A stretch of 64,000 nucleotides of DNA, from NCBI GenBank assembly GCA_965220305.1, contig OZ244817.1:3224001-3288000 (forward strand). Direction: 5' to 3'. This document shows positions 1 through 9,042 of this stretch, piece after piece. This DNA is from G965220305 sp965220305 (lineage in GTDB: Bacteria > Chloroflexota > Dehalococcoidia > Lucifugimonadales > UBA3495). Numbering within the stretch: position 1 is the stretch's first letter; each line of letters opens with the position of its first letter. Position numbers and translations under genes: made by a program. Under the pieces are notes generated by a model, which saw nothing but the letters and a program-made list of their open reading frames with translations, was not told the origin of the DNA and ran no database searches.

Positions 1-527
1 CCAGGGTACGAGACTTTCCGCACCAGATGAGCGGCGGGATGCGGCAGCGCGTGGTGGGAGCCATTGGCATTTCCTGCGAACCCATCGTCTTGATAGCGGA
101 CGAGCCGACCACCTCCCTGGACGTGACCATCCAAGCCCAGTACCTGAAACTGCTGAGGGAATTGCAGCAGGAATCGAACATTGCCCTAATCTTCATCACC
201 CACGACTTTGGAATAGTGGCGAAGATGTGCGACCGGGTCGCGGTGATGTACGCTGGCAAGATAGTCGAAATGGGGGACGTGCGGGACATATTCAACCAGC
301 CCTCGCACCCCTACACCGAAGCCCTATTGGCGTCGGTTCCGAAGCTGGAAGAAGATGTGGAGCGTCTCTACGCCATCGAAGGGCAACCGCCCACGTTGCA
401 CGACCTACCCAGGGGGTGTCCCTTCGCGCCCCGGTGCCCCTACGTGATGGAGCGCTGCCGCGAAGAGTACCCGGCGGCAAAGCAAGTGACCGAGCGGCAT
501 TATGCGGCATGCTGGAGGCTGGAATGA
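1..527 (+). CDS. Peptide ABC importer ATPase (DppD/OppD type), 3' part only
   Basis: ATPase of an oligopeptide/dipeptide/nickel ABC importer, acting on the cytoplasmic face of the membrane. The gene enters from the left edge; the reading frame is open from base 3, so the Walker A half lies outside the window. Visible are the signature (HQMSGGMRQR), Walker B (VLIADEPTTSLDVT), the switch His (FITHDFG), and the C-terminal oligopeptide-transporter extension with paired cysteines (GCPFAPRCPY). The stop overlaps the next start as ATGA at 524-527, so the two ATPases are translationally coupled. The transported substrate cannot be read from the ATPase; the permease and binding protein must lie to the left. 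Confidence 0.93.
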   Translation, partial: RVRDFPHQMSGGMRQRVVGAIGISCEPIVLIADEPTTSLDVTIQAQYLKLLRELQQESNIALIFITHDFGIVAKMCDRVAVMYAGKIVEMGDVRDIFNQPSHPYTEALLASVPKLEEDVERLYAIEGQPPTLHDLPRGCPFAPRCPYVMERCREEYPAAKQVTERHYAACWRLE

Positions 528-1528
528 CCTCAGTAGAAGAGAGTCGGGAGAGCCGGGTGGCACCCGGGGTGCTCCTGGAGGCCCAGGGGCTGAAGAAACA
601 TTTCCCGGTGACCAAGGGTCTGCTGCTGTCGAAAGTGACCGGGTGGATTAAGGCAGTAGACGGAATCTCCTTCCAAGTTCGCGCTGGCGAAACCCTGGGC
701 ATAGTGGGCGAGTCGGGCTGCGGCAAGAGCACCACGGCCAAGATGTTGTTGATGCTGGAGGAACCCACAGAAGGCTCAATTCTGTTCCAGGGGAAGGAAA
801 TAGATAAAGCCAACAATGCCGAGCGCCGAGAATATCGCAGCTCGGTGCAGGCGGTGTTTCAAGACCCTTGGAGCTCGCTCAACCCTCGAATGCGCGTGAA
901 GGACCTGATTGCCGAGCCGATGGTAATCAACCTGAAGCTCAGTCGCCGGGAGATGGATGAGCGGGTGCAGCGGTTGCTGGCCGACGTGGGTCTGAGTTCT
1001 TACCACGCCAACCTCTACCCCCACGAGTTCAGCGGAGGACAGCGGCAAAGATTGGCGATTGCCCGGGCGTTGTCCCTGGACCCCAAGCTCATTGTGCTGG
1101 ACGAGCCGGTGTCGGCCTTGGACGTGTCCATTCGCGCCCAGATAATGAACCTGCTCAAGGACCTTCAGAAAGAGTACCAGGTAAGTTACCTGCTGATAGC
1201 CCACCACCTGGCGACAGTACGCTATATGTGTGACTGGGTGGCCGTGATGTACCTGGGCCAAATAGTGGAGTTTGCGCCGGTACGTGAGCTGTACGAGAAC
1301 CCGTCGCACCCCTATACCAAGGCGCTGATGAGCGCGGCCCTGCCGTCGCACCCGGACATCGAGCAGGAAGAAATGATACTGACGGGGGAAGTCCCGTCGC
1401 CCTTGAACCCGCCCGAGGGGTGCCGGTTCCATCCCAGGTGTCCCTTCGTCATGGACCAATGCTCGGTGGATGTGCCGCAGGTGAAGGAGGTTTCCCCCGG
1501 GCACAGCGTTTCCTGTCATCTCTACTAG
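524..1528 (+). CDS. Peptide ABC importer ATPase (DppF/OppF type)
   Basis: Second ATPase of the same importer, 334 aa. An open frame extends back to 227, but the true start is ATG 524, which overlaps the preceding stop. Walker A is at about residues 62-70 (GESGCGKST), followed by the Q-loop (AVFQDPWSSLNPRM), signature (EFSGGQRQRLAIARAL), Walker B (LIVLDEPVSALDVS), a switch His (LLIAHHL) and the C-terminal oligopeptide domain (GCRFHPRCPF). A DppD/DppF pair is usual for peptide importers. It is the last gene of the operon: 305 bases without a gene follow. Confidence 0.95.
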   Translation: MTSVEESRESRVAPGVLLEAQGLKKHFPVTKGLLLSKVTGWIKAVDGISFQVRAGETLGIVGESGCGKSTTAKMLLMLEEPTEGSILFQGKEIDKANNAERREYRSSVQAVFQDPWSSLNPRMRVKDLIAEPMVINLKLSRREMDERVQRLLADVGLSSYHANLYPHEFSGGQRQRLAIARALSLDPKLIVLDEPVSALDVSIRAQIMNLLKDLQKEYQVSYLLIAHHLATVRYMCDWVAVMYLGQIVEFAPVRELYENPSHPYTKALMSAALPSHPDIEQEEMILTGEVPSPLNPPEGCRFHPRCPFVMDQCSVDVPQVKEVSPGHSVSCHLY

Positions 1529-1833
1529 GGGCCTAACCCCCCCACGCACCGCCCCGGACTACTGGGGCTGAGCCGTTCCAGCTACAGTTAAGAGACTCCG
1601 CGCCGGGGCCTGGTATAGGGTTCCGGCGTTTTCTTTGGAATCCCTCCCGGTTAGGCTGCGGAGGCTCCAATTGCTCCCTGGCATATTCCCCGCGTTTCGT
1701 GTTACATTACTGTTGCAATTGCCTTGGATAGCTAGGTACTTCGGGCGGTAGTCGCAGCGTCTGCGGCGGCTCGCTGGGAGGAATCGGTCTCTTGTACCGA
1801 GACTGCCCGTTGTAGATGTAAGGGGTGGATTCC
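1529..1833. other. Gene-free interval upstream of ispG
   Basis: This 305-base interval separates the ABC operon from ispG. A 7-bp hairpin with one G-U pair lies just before ispG: arms 1785-1791 and 1799-1805 with a 7-base loop. I see no good coding frame, tRNA or recognisable riboswitch, and no clear promoter consensus. Confidence 0.5.
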
Positions 1834-2973
1834 ATGACCAAGCAGAGAGTGACAAAGCCCGTCTACCTTGGGGATGTGAAAGTCGGCGGCGGGGCCGACA
1901 TCAGTGTCCAGTCCATGACCAAGACCGACACCCGGGACGTGGCGGCCACCGTCCGCCAGATTCACGAGTTGGAAGAGGTTGGCTGCGAGATAATCCGCTC
2001 CGCCGTCCCCGATATGGAGGCGGCCAAAGCAATGGCGGAGATTAAGAAGCAGATACACATTCCCCTGGTGGCCGACATTCACTTTCACTACCAACTGGCC
2101 TTGGAGTGCGCCAGGGGTGGTGTGGACTGTCTTAGGCTCAACCCCGGAAACCTTCGGGATGCTGACCAGGTTAAGGAAGTGGTGCGAGACGCCAAGGCGC
2201 GCCACATCCCCATCCGCATCGGAGTGAACTTTGGCAGCCTGCCCCCGGTGGGCGGCATTGGCCGCACCCGTGGTTTTTCCCGCCACATGGACCTGGTGAA
2301 CAAACTGCCCAAGGCCGGGGAAGTTAAGGCCGGGGAATATAGCGTGGTGGACCACATGCTGGCCACCGCTCTGTGGGAGATAAGCCTGCTGGAAGAACAG
2401 GACTTCGACCACATAAAAATATCCATGAAAGCCTTCGACGTCCCCACCACGGTGGAGGCCTACCGTCGTCTGGCTGAGTTGGTGCCCTACCCCTTGCACC
2501 TGGGTATTACCGAGGCCGGCACCGTGCAGTCGGGCTCCATCCGCACCGCGGTTGGGCTGGGCATCCTGCTATACGAGGGAATCGGGGAGACCATCCGGGT
2601 CTCCCTCAGTGGCGATTCCAAGGATGAAGTCCTCGCCGGGTACGAAATCCTGAAGTCGTTGAACCTGCGAAGCAAGGGGACCACCCTGGTCGCGTGTCCC
2701 AGTTGCGGACGCGCGGATGTGGACGTAGTGCGACTGGCGAATCAGGTGGACGAACTGCTAAAGGGTAGTGACAAGAACATCAAGGTAGCGGTGATGGGGT
2801 GCGAGGTCAACGGCCCCGGGGAATCCAAGGACGCCGACGTGGGCATCGCCGCCGGGGCTGGCCGGGCTGTTATCTTCCGCAAGGGTGAGAAAGTCCGGGT
2901 GGTTCCCGCCGAGGATATGCTCACCGCGTTGATGGAGGAGATCGAGAACACCCCGGCCCCCGCCGGAGACTAG
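1834..2973 (+). CDS. ispG: 4-hydroxy-3-methylbut-2-enyl diphosphate synthase
   Basis: Iron-sulfur enzyme of the MEP isoprenoid pathway; it converts MEcPP to HMBPP. 379 aa from ATG 1834, which has an AAGGGG-type ribosome-binding site 8 bases upstream; GTG 1825 is a less likely alternative start. The N-terminal TIM barrel begins with TKPVYLGDVKVGG and contains SVQSMTKTDTRDV. The C-terminal cluster ligands are in ACPSCGR (about residues 288 and 291) and MGCEVNGPGE. Length is normal for the single-barrel bacterial form. dxr of the same pathway lies at 10399-11517 on the other strand. Confidence 0.97.
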   Translation: MTKQRVTKPVYLGDVKVGGGADISVQSMTKTDTRDVAATVRQIHELEEVGCEIIRSAVPDMEAAKAMAEIKKQIHIPLVADIHFHYQLALECARGGVDCLRLNPGNLRDADQVKEVVRDAKARHIPIRIGVNFGSLPPVGGIGRTRGFSRHMDLVNKLPKAGEVKAGEYSVVDHMLATALWEISLLEEQDFDHIKISMKAFDVPTTVEAYRRLAELVPYPLHLGITEAGTVQSGSIRTAVGLGILLYEGIGETIRVSLSGDSKDEVLAGYEILKSLNLRSKGTTLVACPSCGRADVDVVRLANQVDELLKGSDKNIKVAVMGCEVNGPGESKDADVGIAAGAGRAVIFRKGEKVRVVPAEDMLTALMEEIENTPAPAGD

Positions 2974-3010
2974 CCCCTAATATGGTCGGCGGAGTTGGCG
3001 GGTAATTAAT

Positions 3011-4216
3011 ATGACCAGTAATGTTGCGAGGCTGGGGCCGGTGCGGGCCTTTCCCAAGGACGCCTCCGAGAAACGCCAGCACTTTCTTGACCGGCTGGAC
3101 GCCATCCGCCGCGACTTGGAGGCCGGAGCAGAGGCCGCCGAGGAACAGGCTACCCTTCCCATAGCTACTGTTGAGCTCCTGTACCGCGAAGGGTTGCTGC
3201 ACCTCAAACTCCCAGAAGTCCTGGGCGGCGCTGAGCTAGACCCCATCACCTACCTGGAAGTCATCGAAGCCCTTTCCCGCGTCGATAGCTCGGCGGGTTG
3301 GTGCGCCCTAATCAACTGCACCAGTATCGCTTGGCCCGGCGCTTTCCTTCCCGATGCAGCAATAGAGCGGATTTTCGCCGGTGGTGAGGCTCCCATAGCC
3401 GCCGGGGCAGCGGGACCACTGGGCAAGGCGACTCCGGTGGAGGGCGGCTATTTGGTTACCGGTCGGTGGCCCTTCGGCAGTGGCATACGCCACGCTCAGT
3501 GGGTGCTGGGAGGTTGCCGCATCCAGGGCGACCAGCAGGAGCCCCCCAGCCACCTCATGGTGGCCGTTCCCGTAGACCAGGTGCGTATTTACGACAACTG
3601 GCAGGTAATGGGGCTCAAAGGCACCGGGAGTTGCGACTACTCCATCTCCGAACTGTTCGTGCCCACCGAATTTACCTGGGACATGGAAAAGTCGGCTCCC
3701 CAGCGGGGCGGCCCTCACTTCCTGATGGGAAGGCCGGGATTCGTAATTGCCGACCATGCCGCCTTCATTCTGGGCGTGGCCCGGCGGGCGCTGGACGAAA
3801 TCCTGGGTCTGGCCCAGTCCAGGACCAGCGGCTACGTAGACCCGTCGGTGATTGCCGTCAACTCGACATTCCAGCGGGACATCGGGAGGGCAGACCTTCA
3901 ACTCCTGTCGGTTAGGGCCTTGATAATCAGCGTGCTGCAAGAGGCCTGGGAGTCCTGCCGGCGGGGCGTTGTTCCAGAGCCAACGTTGCAGTCCAGGCTG
4001 CGCAGCGCGGCGGTCCTGGTCACCGAAGTGGGCGCTGAAGTTACTTCCTTGGCCCTACGTTACGGGGGCGGCGCTTCCATTTACTCTTCCGTCTGCCTGC
4101 AACGCTGCTTCCGGGACATCAATGCCGCCGCTCAACATCGGGTGGTGCGCCAGAGTTCCTACGAGAGCCACGGACAGTTCCTCTTGGGGATGTCCCACGT
4201 CAATCCCAACGCCTAG
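3011..4216 (+). CDS. Acyl-CoA dehydrogenase-fold flavoprotein (group D monooxygenase-like)
   Basis: 401 aa with the acyl-CoA dehydrogenase fold: N-terminal helices, a middle beta domain (PVEGGYLVTGRWPFGSGI, VMGLKGTGSCDYSI) and a C-terminal helical domain. The W-P-F-x-S-G pattern and the C-terminal part resemble the Acyl-CoA_dh_2 subgroup, which includes HsaA/HpaB-like flavin monooxygenases, rather than true beta-oxidation enzymes. The typical catalytic Glu of acyl-CoA dehydrogenases is not obvious. It sits 37 bases after ispG and ahead of proS. The substrate is unknown; oxidation of an aromatic or other small molecule is only a family-based guess. Confidence 0.8.
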   Translation: MTSNVARLGPVRAFPKDASEKRQHFLDRLDAIRRDLEAGAEAAEEQATLPIATVELLYREGLLHLKLPEVLGGAELDPITYLEVIEALSRVDSSAGWCALINCTSIAWPGAFLPDAAIERIFAGGEAPIAAGAAGPLGKATPVEGGYLVTGRWPFGSGIRHAQWVLGGCRIQGDQQEPPSHLMVAVPVDQVRIYDNWQVMGLKGTGSCDYSISELFVPTEFTWDMEKSAPQRGGPHFLMGRPGFVIADHAAFILGVARRALDEILGLAQSRTSGYVDPSVIAVNSTFQRDIGRADLQLLSVRALIISVLQEAWESCRRGVVPEPTLQSRLRSAAVLVTEVGAEVTSLALRYGGGASIYSSVCLQRCFRDINAAAQHRVVRQSSYESHGQFLLGMSHVNPNA

Positions 4217-4221
4217 CTCCT

Positions 4222-4230
4222 TGGTATAAT
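4222..4230 (+). promoter_or_regulatory. Extended -10 promoter before proS
   Basis: TG-G-TATAAT: a perfect -10 hexamer (4225-4230) with an upstream TG extension. I see no good -35 at 17 bases. The predicted transcription start is near 4237, giving a short leader to proS. Confidence 0.65.
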
Positions 4231-4251
4231 GTTAGGTGACTCAAATGCCAC

Positions 4252-5979
4252 ATGGGAGAGTTGCCTGTGCGCCTGTCGAAGCTAGTGTCCAAGACCCTTC
4301 GTACCGATCCTCCCGAGGCGGAAACCGCCAGCCATCGCCTCATGCTGCGGGCCGGCCTGATATACCAGGTTGCCTCCGGCGTCTACGCTTATCTGCCCCT
4401 GGCCTGGCGCTCCCTGCGTAAGATAGAGAACATCATACGGCAAGAGATGGACGCCGCCGGCAGCCAGGAACTGATGATGCCGGCGCTGCAACCCCGGGAG
4501 CTGTGGGATCAGACGGGCCGGAGCGCGGCCCTGGGCGACATCCTATTCTCCCTCAACGACCGTCGCGGCAGGCCGATGGTGCTGGCTCCCACCCATGAAG
4601 AGGTAATTACCAGCATAGTCAAGGCCAACGTGCAGAGCTACCGGGACCTGCCCCTCATCCTCTACCAGATTCAGACCAAGTTCCGCGACGAGCCCCGGCC
4701 CCGCGCCGGACTGGTGCGCGTCCGGGAATTCGACATGAAGGACGCCTATAGCTTCAACGCCGATGAGGGCAGCCTGGACGATAGCTACCAGGCCATGGCC
4801 CAAGCCTACCGCAATATCTACCGGCGTTGCAATCTTCCCGTGCTGATGGCCGAGGCCGACAGCGGAGCTATCGGCGGCAAAGATTCCCACGAATTTATCC
4901 TGCCCACCCCCACGGGAGAGGACACGGTAATTACTTGCCCTGGTTGCTTCTACACTGCCAACGCGGAAAAGGCGGAGAGCCGTTGCCCGGAGGTTGCGGC
5001 GGAGTCGCCTCTACCCCTGGAGGAAGTCAGCACTCCGGGAATCAAGACCATTGCCGCGCTGGCGGAATACCTGGATGTCCCCACCGCCAAGACCTTGAAG
5101 GCCGTCTTCTACTCTTCCGACGGTGAGATGGTCTTTGTCACGGTGCGGGGAGACCTGGAAGTGAACGAGGTCAAGCTGAAAAACGCTCTCCACTGCAACG
5201 ACCTGAGACTGGCTACTGACGAAGAGGTGGAGGCCGCCGGTCTGGTGGCCGGGTCGGCGTCGCCCATTGGAATCCAGGGGATCCAGCGAGTGGCCGACCC
5301 CTCCATAAGCCTTGGCAGCAACTTCGTTGTCGGGGCCAATAAGCCGGACACCCACGCCCGCAACGCCAACTACCCCAGGGATTTCCAGGTGGATTTACTC
5401 ACGGATATAGTCCTGGCCCAGCCGGGCCAACAGTGCCCCCACTGCGATCGCTCCCTGGAAGCTACCCGGGGCGTTGAGGTGGGCCATATCTTTAAGCTGG
5501 GCACGTTCTATAGCGAGACCTTGGGCGCTCTTTACCTGGACCAGCATGGGCAGCAGCAACCCATCATAATGGGTTGCTACGGAATTGGCGTTGGGCGATT
5601 GCTGGCCGCCGCCGTGGAGCAGAACCACGACGATAAGGGGATTATATTTCCGACGCCGGTAGCCCCCTACCAGGCGCATCTGGTGGGGTTGAATCTGACC
5701 GATACCGCCGTCGCCACCGCGGCGGACCAGTTGTACGAACAACTTTGGGGCCAGGGCATCGAGGTCCTCTACGATGACCGTCCCGACCAAGCCGCCGGAG
5801 TGAAGTTAAACGATGCCGACCTGCTCGGGTTGCCCATTCGGCTGGTGGTGAGTCCCCGCAACGTCAACAGTGGCGTTGTGGAGATTAAAGGACGCCGTGA
5901 GGAAACGGCGTCGTTGGTGCCGGTGGACGAGGTGGCAGAGGCCCTGCGGGCATACCTGAATTCTGACGCCGCCAGTTAG
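4252..5979 (+). CDS. proS: Prolyl-tRNA synthetase, bacterial type with editing domain
   Basis: Class II synthetase charging tRNA-Pro. About 570 aa. ATG 4252 is open, but GTG 4267, preceded by GGGAGAG (4254-4260), gives the more typical N-terminus (VRLSKLVSKTLR). Motif 2 is FRDEPRPRAGLVRVREFDMKDAYSF-like (read as FRDEPRPRAG then REFDMKDAYSF). An INS/YbaK-type editing insertion spans about residues 230-390, motif 3 is GCYGIGVGRLLAA, and an anticodon-binding domain ends the protein. In many bacteria proS follows rseP-ispG; here the cluster is rearranged (see findings). Confidence 0.97.
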   Translation: MGELPVRLSKLVSKTLRTDPPEAETASHRLMLRAGLIYQVASGVYAYLPLAWRSLRKIENIIRQEMDAAGSQELMMPALQPRELWDQTGRSAALGDILFSLNDRRGRPMVLAPTHEEVITSIVKANVQSYRDLPLILYQIQTKFRDEPRPRAGLVRVREFDMKDAYSFNADEGSLDDSYQAMAQAYRNIYRRCNLPVLMAEADSGAIGGKDSHEFILPTPTGEDTVITCPGCFYTANAEKAESRCPEVAAESPLPLEEVSTPGIKTIAALAEYLDVPTAKTLKAVFYSSDGEMVFVTVRGDLEVNEVKLKNALHCNDLRLATDEEVEAAGLVAGSASPIGIQGIQRVADPSISLGSNFVVGANKPDTHARNANYPRDFQVDLLTDIVLAQPGQQCPHCDRSLEATRGVEVGHIFKLGTFYSETLGALYLDQHGQQQPIIMGCYGIGVGRLLAAAVEQNHDDKGIIFPTPVAPYQAHLVGLNLTDTAVATAADQLYEQLWGQGIEVLYDDRPDQAAGVKLNDADLLGLPIRLVVSPRNVNSGVVEIKGRREETASLVPVDEVAEALRAYLNSDAAS

Positions 5980-6130
5980 CAGGCGTTCCGGCACTCCACC
6001 GAAGCGTAGACGCCCGCAATTGTTTGGGGCTCCGAGCAGCGAGCAGGGACAATTGAAAGTTCACCCTGAGCGGAGCGAATGGTCCGTGCCCCAAGTAGTG
6101 GTGAGCCTTCCATGTCAAGCCGGACTCGCC

Positions 6131-6158
6131 GCAGGGGCGCACCAGTGTACGCCCCTGC
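6131..6158. terminator. Hairpin between convergent proS and 6228 gene
   Basis: Perfect 9-bp inverted repeat GCAGGGGCG / CGCCCCTGC (6131-6139, 6150-6158) with a 10-base loop, between two convergent genes. There is no clear T-run on either side, so a bidirectional terminator is plausible but not certain. Confidence 0.45.
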
Positions 6159-6227
6159 CCCCGCAGAATTTAATTCCTGTCCCTTGGGTGGCCCACCCCT
6201 AGTTTCCGGCCCGTTGGGAAAAGGCTT

Positions 6228-6710
6228 CTAGGTCTTGGGGGCCAAAACTTGGCTCAATAGGGCTAGATTTACCTGGAGTTGAGGCGCCAGTCGTCCCTCG
6301 CGAGAGGTGGACAGCAGCAAAAGCAGCCGGGTTTGGGCCGCCAGGTCTGCCGCCAGCTTTTGCTTGGCCTCCTCCACCGTTTCTCCCTCTATGGGCACGC
6401 GCAGCCCGTTCAATGGCAGATGGGTCTTGGATTCTCCCGCCCAGTACTGGTCCATGCTGTCGATGATGATGATGGGTATGTCCTTGATAATCTGGAAGGG
6501 AGCCTCGGGAGGCGAATCGGAGGGGCGTAGAACGTCTGGGTACACCTGGGTCACGTCGCTATGATTTATGTGGAAAACGGAGGCGTTGGGCTGGCTGGCC
6601 GCGACGATCCGCCACTCCCAGTCCCCAGGCGTGGAATAGTCTACCCCGGGTTCCACCACCACCGGGGTGGCTAGGTCTTCGGCCAAGACCCGGTCTTCCG
6701 ATTCTTCCAT
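6228..6710 (-). CDS. Hypothetical protein, second gene of a two-gene unit
   Basis: 160 aa from ATG 6710; the open frame continues to 6737, but 6710 overlaps the preceding stop as TGATG, which signals coupling. No family is recognised. The middle reads as a small alpha/beta domain (WRIVAASQPNASVFHINH, FQIIKDIPIIIIDSMD), followed by an acidic-basic helix (EGETVEEAKQKLAADLAAQ) and a Leu-rich C-terminus. There is no signal peptide or membrane segment. Its partner at 6710-7069 looks DUF3467-like, so the pair may act together. Confidence 0.7.
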   Translation of the reverse strand: MEESEDRVLAEDLATPVVVEPGVDYSTPGDWEWRIVAASQPNASVFHINHSDVTQVYPDVLRPSDSPPEAPFQIIKDIPIIIIDSMDQYWAGESKTHLPLNGLRVPIEGETVEEAKQKLAADLAAQTRLLLLLSTSREGRLAPQLQVNLALLSQVLAPKT

Positions 6711-7069
6711 CAGTGGGCCTCTCCTTCCAGTTCCCACGCCGCCATAACCTGGTCCGGCAGGGTGATTGGGCCGACGGCCTCTTCGTACTCGCGCACGTGC
6801 TTGTTGGTCAGCAGGGCAATGGCCTTGAGCATTTGGGGACTAACTTTGATCCTGGCCCTCAGTATCGGTTCCCGCTCCTCCATCTGCTCACCGAAGAACA
6901 GGACTGCGGAGTAAAGGCTGCTGAACACGTGCATGGAGTCGGCATAGAAGGTGATTGGGTCCAGAGACTGCTCCGCGGGCCCTGCGGCAGTATCCCCTGG
7001 ATTCACGTAGGTGGCTTCCTGCGGCGGCTGGTCTTCCGGGGGTACGTAGGGTCGTTGAATGATAGGCAT
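6710..7069 (-). CDS. DUF3467-like small protein
   Basis: 119 aa. The second half (ITFYADSMHVFSSLYSAVLFFG, given in pieces here: FYADSMHV, SAVLFFG; then ARIKVSPQMLKAIALLT and VREYEEAVGPI) has the layout of DUF3467 proteins, where a Y-A-D/N strand is followed by an R-x-x-x-SPQ-x-x-K-x-x-x-x-L helix. The function of that family is unknown to me. The N-terminal 35 residues are Pro-rich. GGAGG lies about 6 bases before ATG 7069. It is the first gene of a coupled pair with 6228-6710. Confidence 0.7.
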   Translation of the reverse strand: MPIIQRPYVPPEDQPPQEATYVNPGDTAAGPAEQSLDPITFYADSMHVFSSLYSAVLFFGEQMEEREPILRARIKVSPQMLKAIALLTNKHVREYEEAVGPITLPDQVMAAWELEGEAH

Positions 7070-7580
7070 TTGGGCCTCCAGTCCCTCGAAAATTGGACTC
7101 AGTTGCTATTCCATTACAGGTCTGTTGGAAAAGGGCGTATACATTGTCTATCTGCCCTACATTATACACGCGCTGCCTAGATATTCCTAAATAGCGTTGC
7201 TGGCCCAGGGTCCTTCGGTGATTACTACGCCCCTTTCACCGCTCATAACCCCGCCTTCGCGAAGTGCAGGCTCGGCGCTTGCTGAAGGACGGGCTTGACA
7301 CAAGCCCCCAACCCTGGAATCCGGCCCCGTTCTGCAACGGCGCAGGCCCTACGCCGGAATGACGCCGGATCGACGGTGGGGTGGCGGCCTGCCCGTTAGG
7401 CCGAGCCGGTTTCTAACTGGAGAATCGAAAGACCCCGGGCCGGACCGGGGCTGGTCGGCCATTCTCTGCAAGTAGGTGGGGCCTTTTGGGGCGTCTCCAT
7501 AGGGCCTTTGCCGCTGGCGCAACTTCATGCGGGCTTGGAAGCTGAGTCGATGGGGGTAAAGGGCAAATCGCCTGGCAAGT
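7070..7580. other. Gene-free interval with dispersed repeat copies
   Basis: 510 bases without a convincing gene. It holds a CGCCGGAATGACG element (7352-7364) and a copy of the CAATYGAAAGRCCC family (7404-7436). It also has several short GC-rich inverted stretches. I see no tRNA or promoter I would defend. Confidence 0.55.
7404..7436. repeat. Dispersed repeat, GAAAGACCC family copy
   Basis: AGCCGGTTTCTAACTGGAGA followed by ATCGAAAGACCCC. It matches the core of the copies at 8887-8930 and 36715-36758 (AGCGGRTTTCY...ACAATYGAAAGRCCC). Confidence 0.5.
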
Positions 7581-8759
7581 TTAACCGCTCTCTCGAAATA
7601 GCTCCCGCCCGATTAACAGTCGGCGAATCTCACTGGTGCCCGCCCCTATTTCGTAGAGCTTGGCGTCCCTCAGGAGCCGGCCTCCGCTGAATTCGTTGAG
7701 GTAGCCATTTCCTCCCAGGGTCTGAATGGTCTCCAGGGCCATCCAGGTGGCTTTCTCGGCGGCAAATAGAATGCACCCAGCGGCATCCTTGCGGGTGACT
7801 TCCCCCCGGTCGCAGGCGCGGGCAACAGCGTAGACGTAGGCTTGGCTCGCGCTCAAAGCGGTGTACATGTCGGCCAGCTTTCCCTGGATTAGCTGGAACT
7901 CGCCGATGGGCTGTCCGAACTGCTCCCGCTGGTGCACATAAGGCAGCACCGTGTCCAGGCAGGCCTGCATTATTCCCAGGGGGCCGGCGGCCAGGACCGT
8001 ACGCTCCAAATCCAGGCCGCTCATCAGCACCGCCACACCCCGATTGACTTCGCCCAATACGTTCTCTTCGGGCACCAGGCAGTCCTGGAAGACCAGCTCG
8101 CTGGTGTTGGAGCCGCGCATTCCCAGCTTGTCCAATTTGGGGCCGGCGGAAAAGCCCGGGAATCCGGCTTCCACGAGAAAGGCGGTTATTCCCCGGGAGC
8201 CAGCGCTGGGGTCGGTCTTGGCGTATACCACCAACACGTCGGCGTCGGGGCCGTTGGTTATCCACATCTTGCTGCCGTTGAGCGCGTACTGGTCGCCGAG
8301 TTTATCGGCGCGCAGTCCCATGCTGACCACGTCCGACCCGGCCTCTGGCTCGCTCATGGCCAGGGCCCCCACGTGCTCGCCGCTGATTAGCCTGGGCAGG
8401 TAGCGATTCCGCTGTTCCTCGTTGCCGTTACGGCAAATCTGGTTGACGCACAGGTTGGAGTGGGCGCCGTAGCTGAGTCCCACGCTGGCCGAGCCCCGAG
8501 ACAGCTCCTCCATGGCTACCACGTGGGCCAAATAGCCCAGTCCCGCTCCGCCGTACTCCTCGGGAGCGGTGATGCCCAGCAGGTCCAGTTGTCCCAGCTT
8601 GGGCCATAAGTCCCGGGGGAACTCGTTGGTGTCGTCAATGGTGGCGGCCCGAGGGGCAATTTCTCGGTCGGCGAATCCCCGGACGGCGTCGCGCAGCATG
8701 TCAACGGTCTCGCCGAGGCCAAAGTTGAGAGCGGTCAGTCCCGGGTGTCGAGTTGTCAT
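7581..8759 (-). CDS. Isovaleryl-CoA dehydrogenase-like acyl-CoA dehydrogenase
   Basis: FAD-dependent acyl-CoA dehydrogenase, 392 aa from ATG 8759 (AGGA upstream; an in-frame GTG at 8777 is possible). Family marks: ITAPEEYGGAGLGYLAHVV, MSEPEAGSDVVSM, KMWITNGPDADVLVVYAKT, and the helix GLDLERTVLAAGPLGIMQA, whose Glu is the catalytic base in isovaleryl-CoA dehydrogenases. The C-terminal QTLGGNGYLNEF and LYEIGAGTSEIRRLLIGREL are standard. The likely role is leucine or branched acyl-CoA oxidation with electrons passed to ETF. It stands alone, without methylcrotonyl-CoA carboxylase neighbours, so substrate assignment is family-based. Confidence 0.88.
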   Translation of the reverse strand: MTTRHPGLTALNFGLGETVDMLRDAVRGFADREIAPRAATIDDTNEFPRDLWPKLGQLDLLGITAPEEYGGAGLGYLAHVVAMEELSRGSASVGLSYGAHSNLCVNQICRNGNEEQRNRYLPRLISGEHVGALAMSEPEAGSDVVSMGLRADKLGDQYALNGSKMWITNGPDADVLVVYAKTDPSAGSRGITAFLVEAGFPGFSAGPKLDKLGMRGSNTSELVFQDCLVPEENVLGEVNRGVAVLMSGLDLERTVLAAGPLGIMQACLDTVLPYVHQREQFGQPIGEFQLIQGKLADMYTALSASQAYVYAVARACDRGEVTRKDAAGCILFAAEKATWMALETIQTLGGNGYLNEFSGGRLLRDAKLYEIGAGTSEIRRLLIGRELFRESG

Positions 8760-8886
8760 GGAGCAAGTCCTGGACACGATTGTGGGGATAACCAGTGGTT
8801 GAAGGATGTTGGGTCTTTGAATAGTTGCTGCTCAGGCTAGAGTCCGCTCACCCCTGAGCTGGTCGAAGGGCTGGTTCCTGGTTCTA

Positions 8887-8930
8887 CAGGCTCACCAGGA
8901 GCGGATTTCTAAGGACAATTGAAAGGCCCT
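8887..8930. repeat. Dispersed 44-bp repeat, copy A
   Basis: Aligns over 44 bases to 36715-36758 with 8 mismatches. Both start CAGGCTCACC and end ACAATYGAAAGRCCCT. It is intergenic, between rseP and the acyl-CoA dehydrogenase. Confidence 0.75.
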
Positions 8931-9042
8931 ATCGCAAGATACTGGCGGAAGGCCAATACGCCGGTGTTACGGTTGGAATAGGCGGTTAGTTCATGGGGAG
9001 GCCAGTCGTCGCCCCCTTTGCTCGGATTCAAATCCCAGGTGG

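Noticed and set aside
776..1549. 257-codon open frame on the - strand opposite the second ABC ATPase
   Set aside because: It lies wholly antisense to a gene with all ABC motifs, has an implausible composition, and shows no recognisable domain. It is a GC-rich shadow frame.
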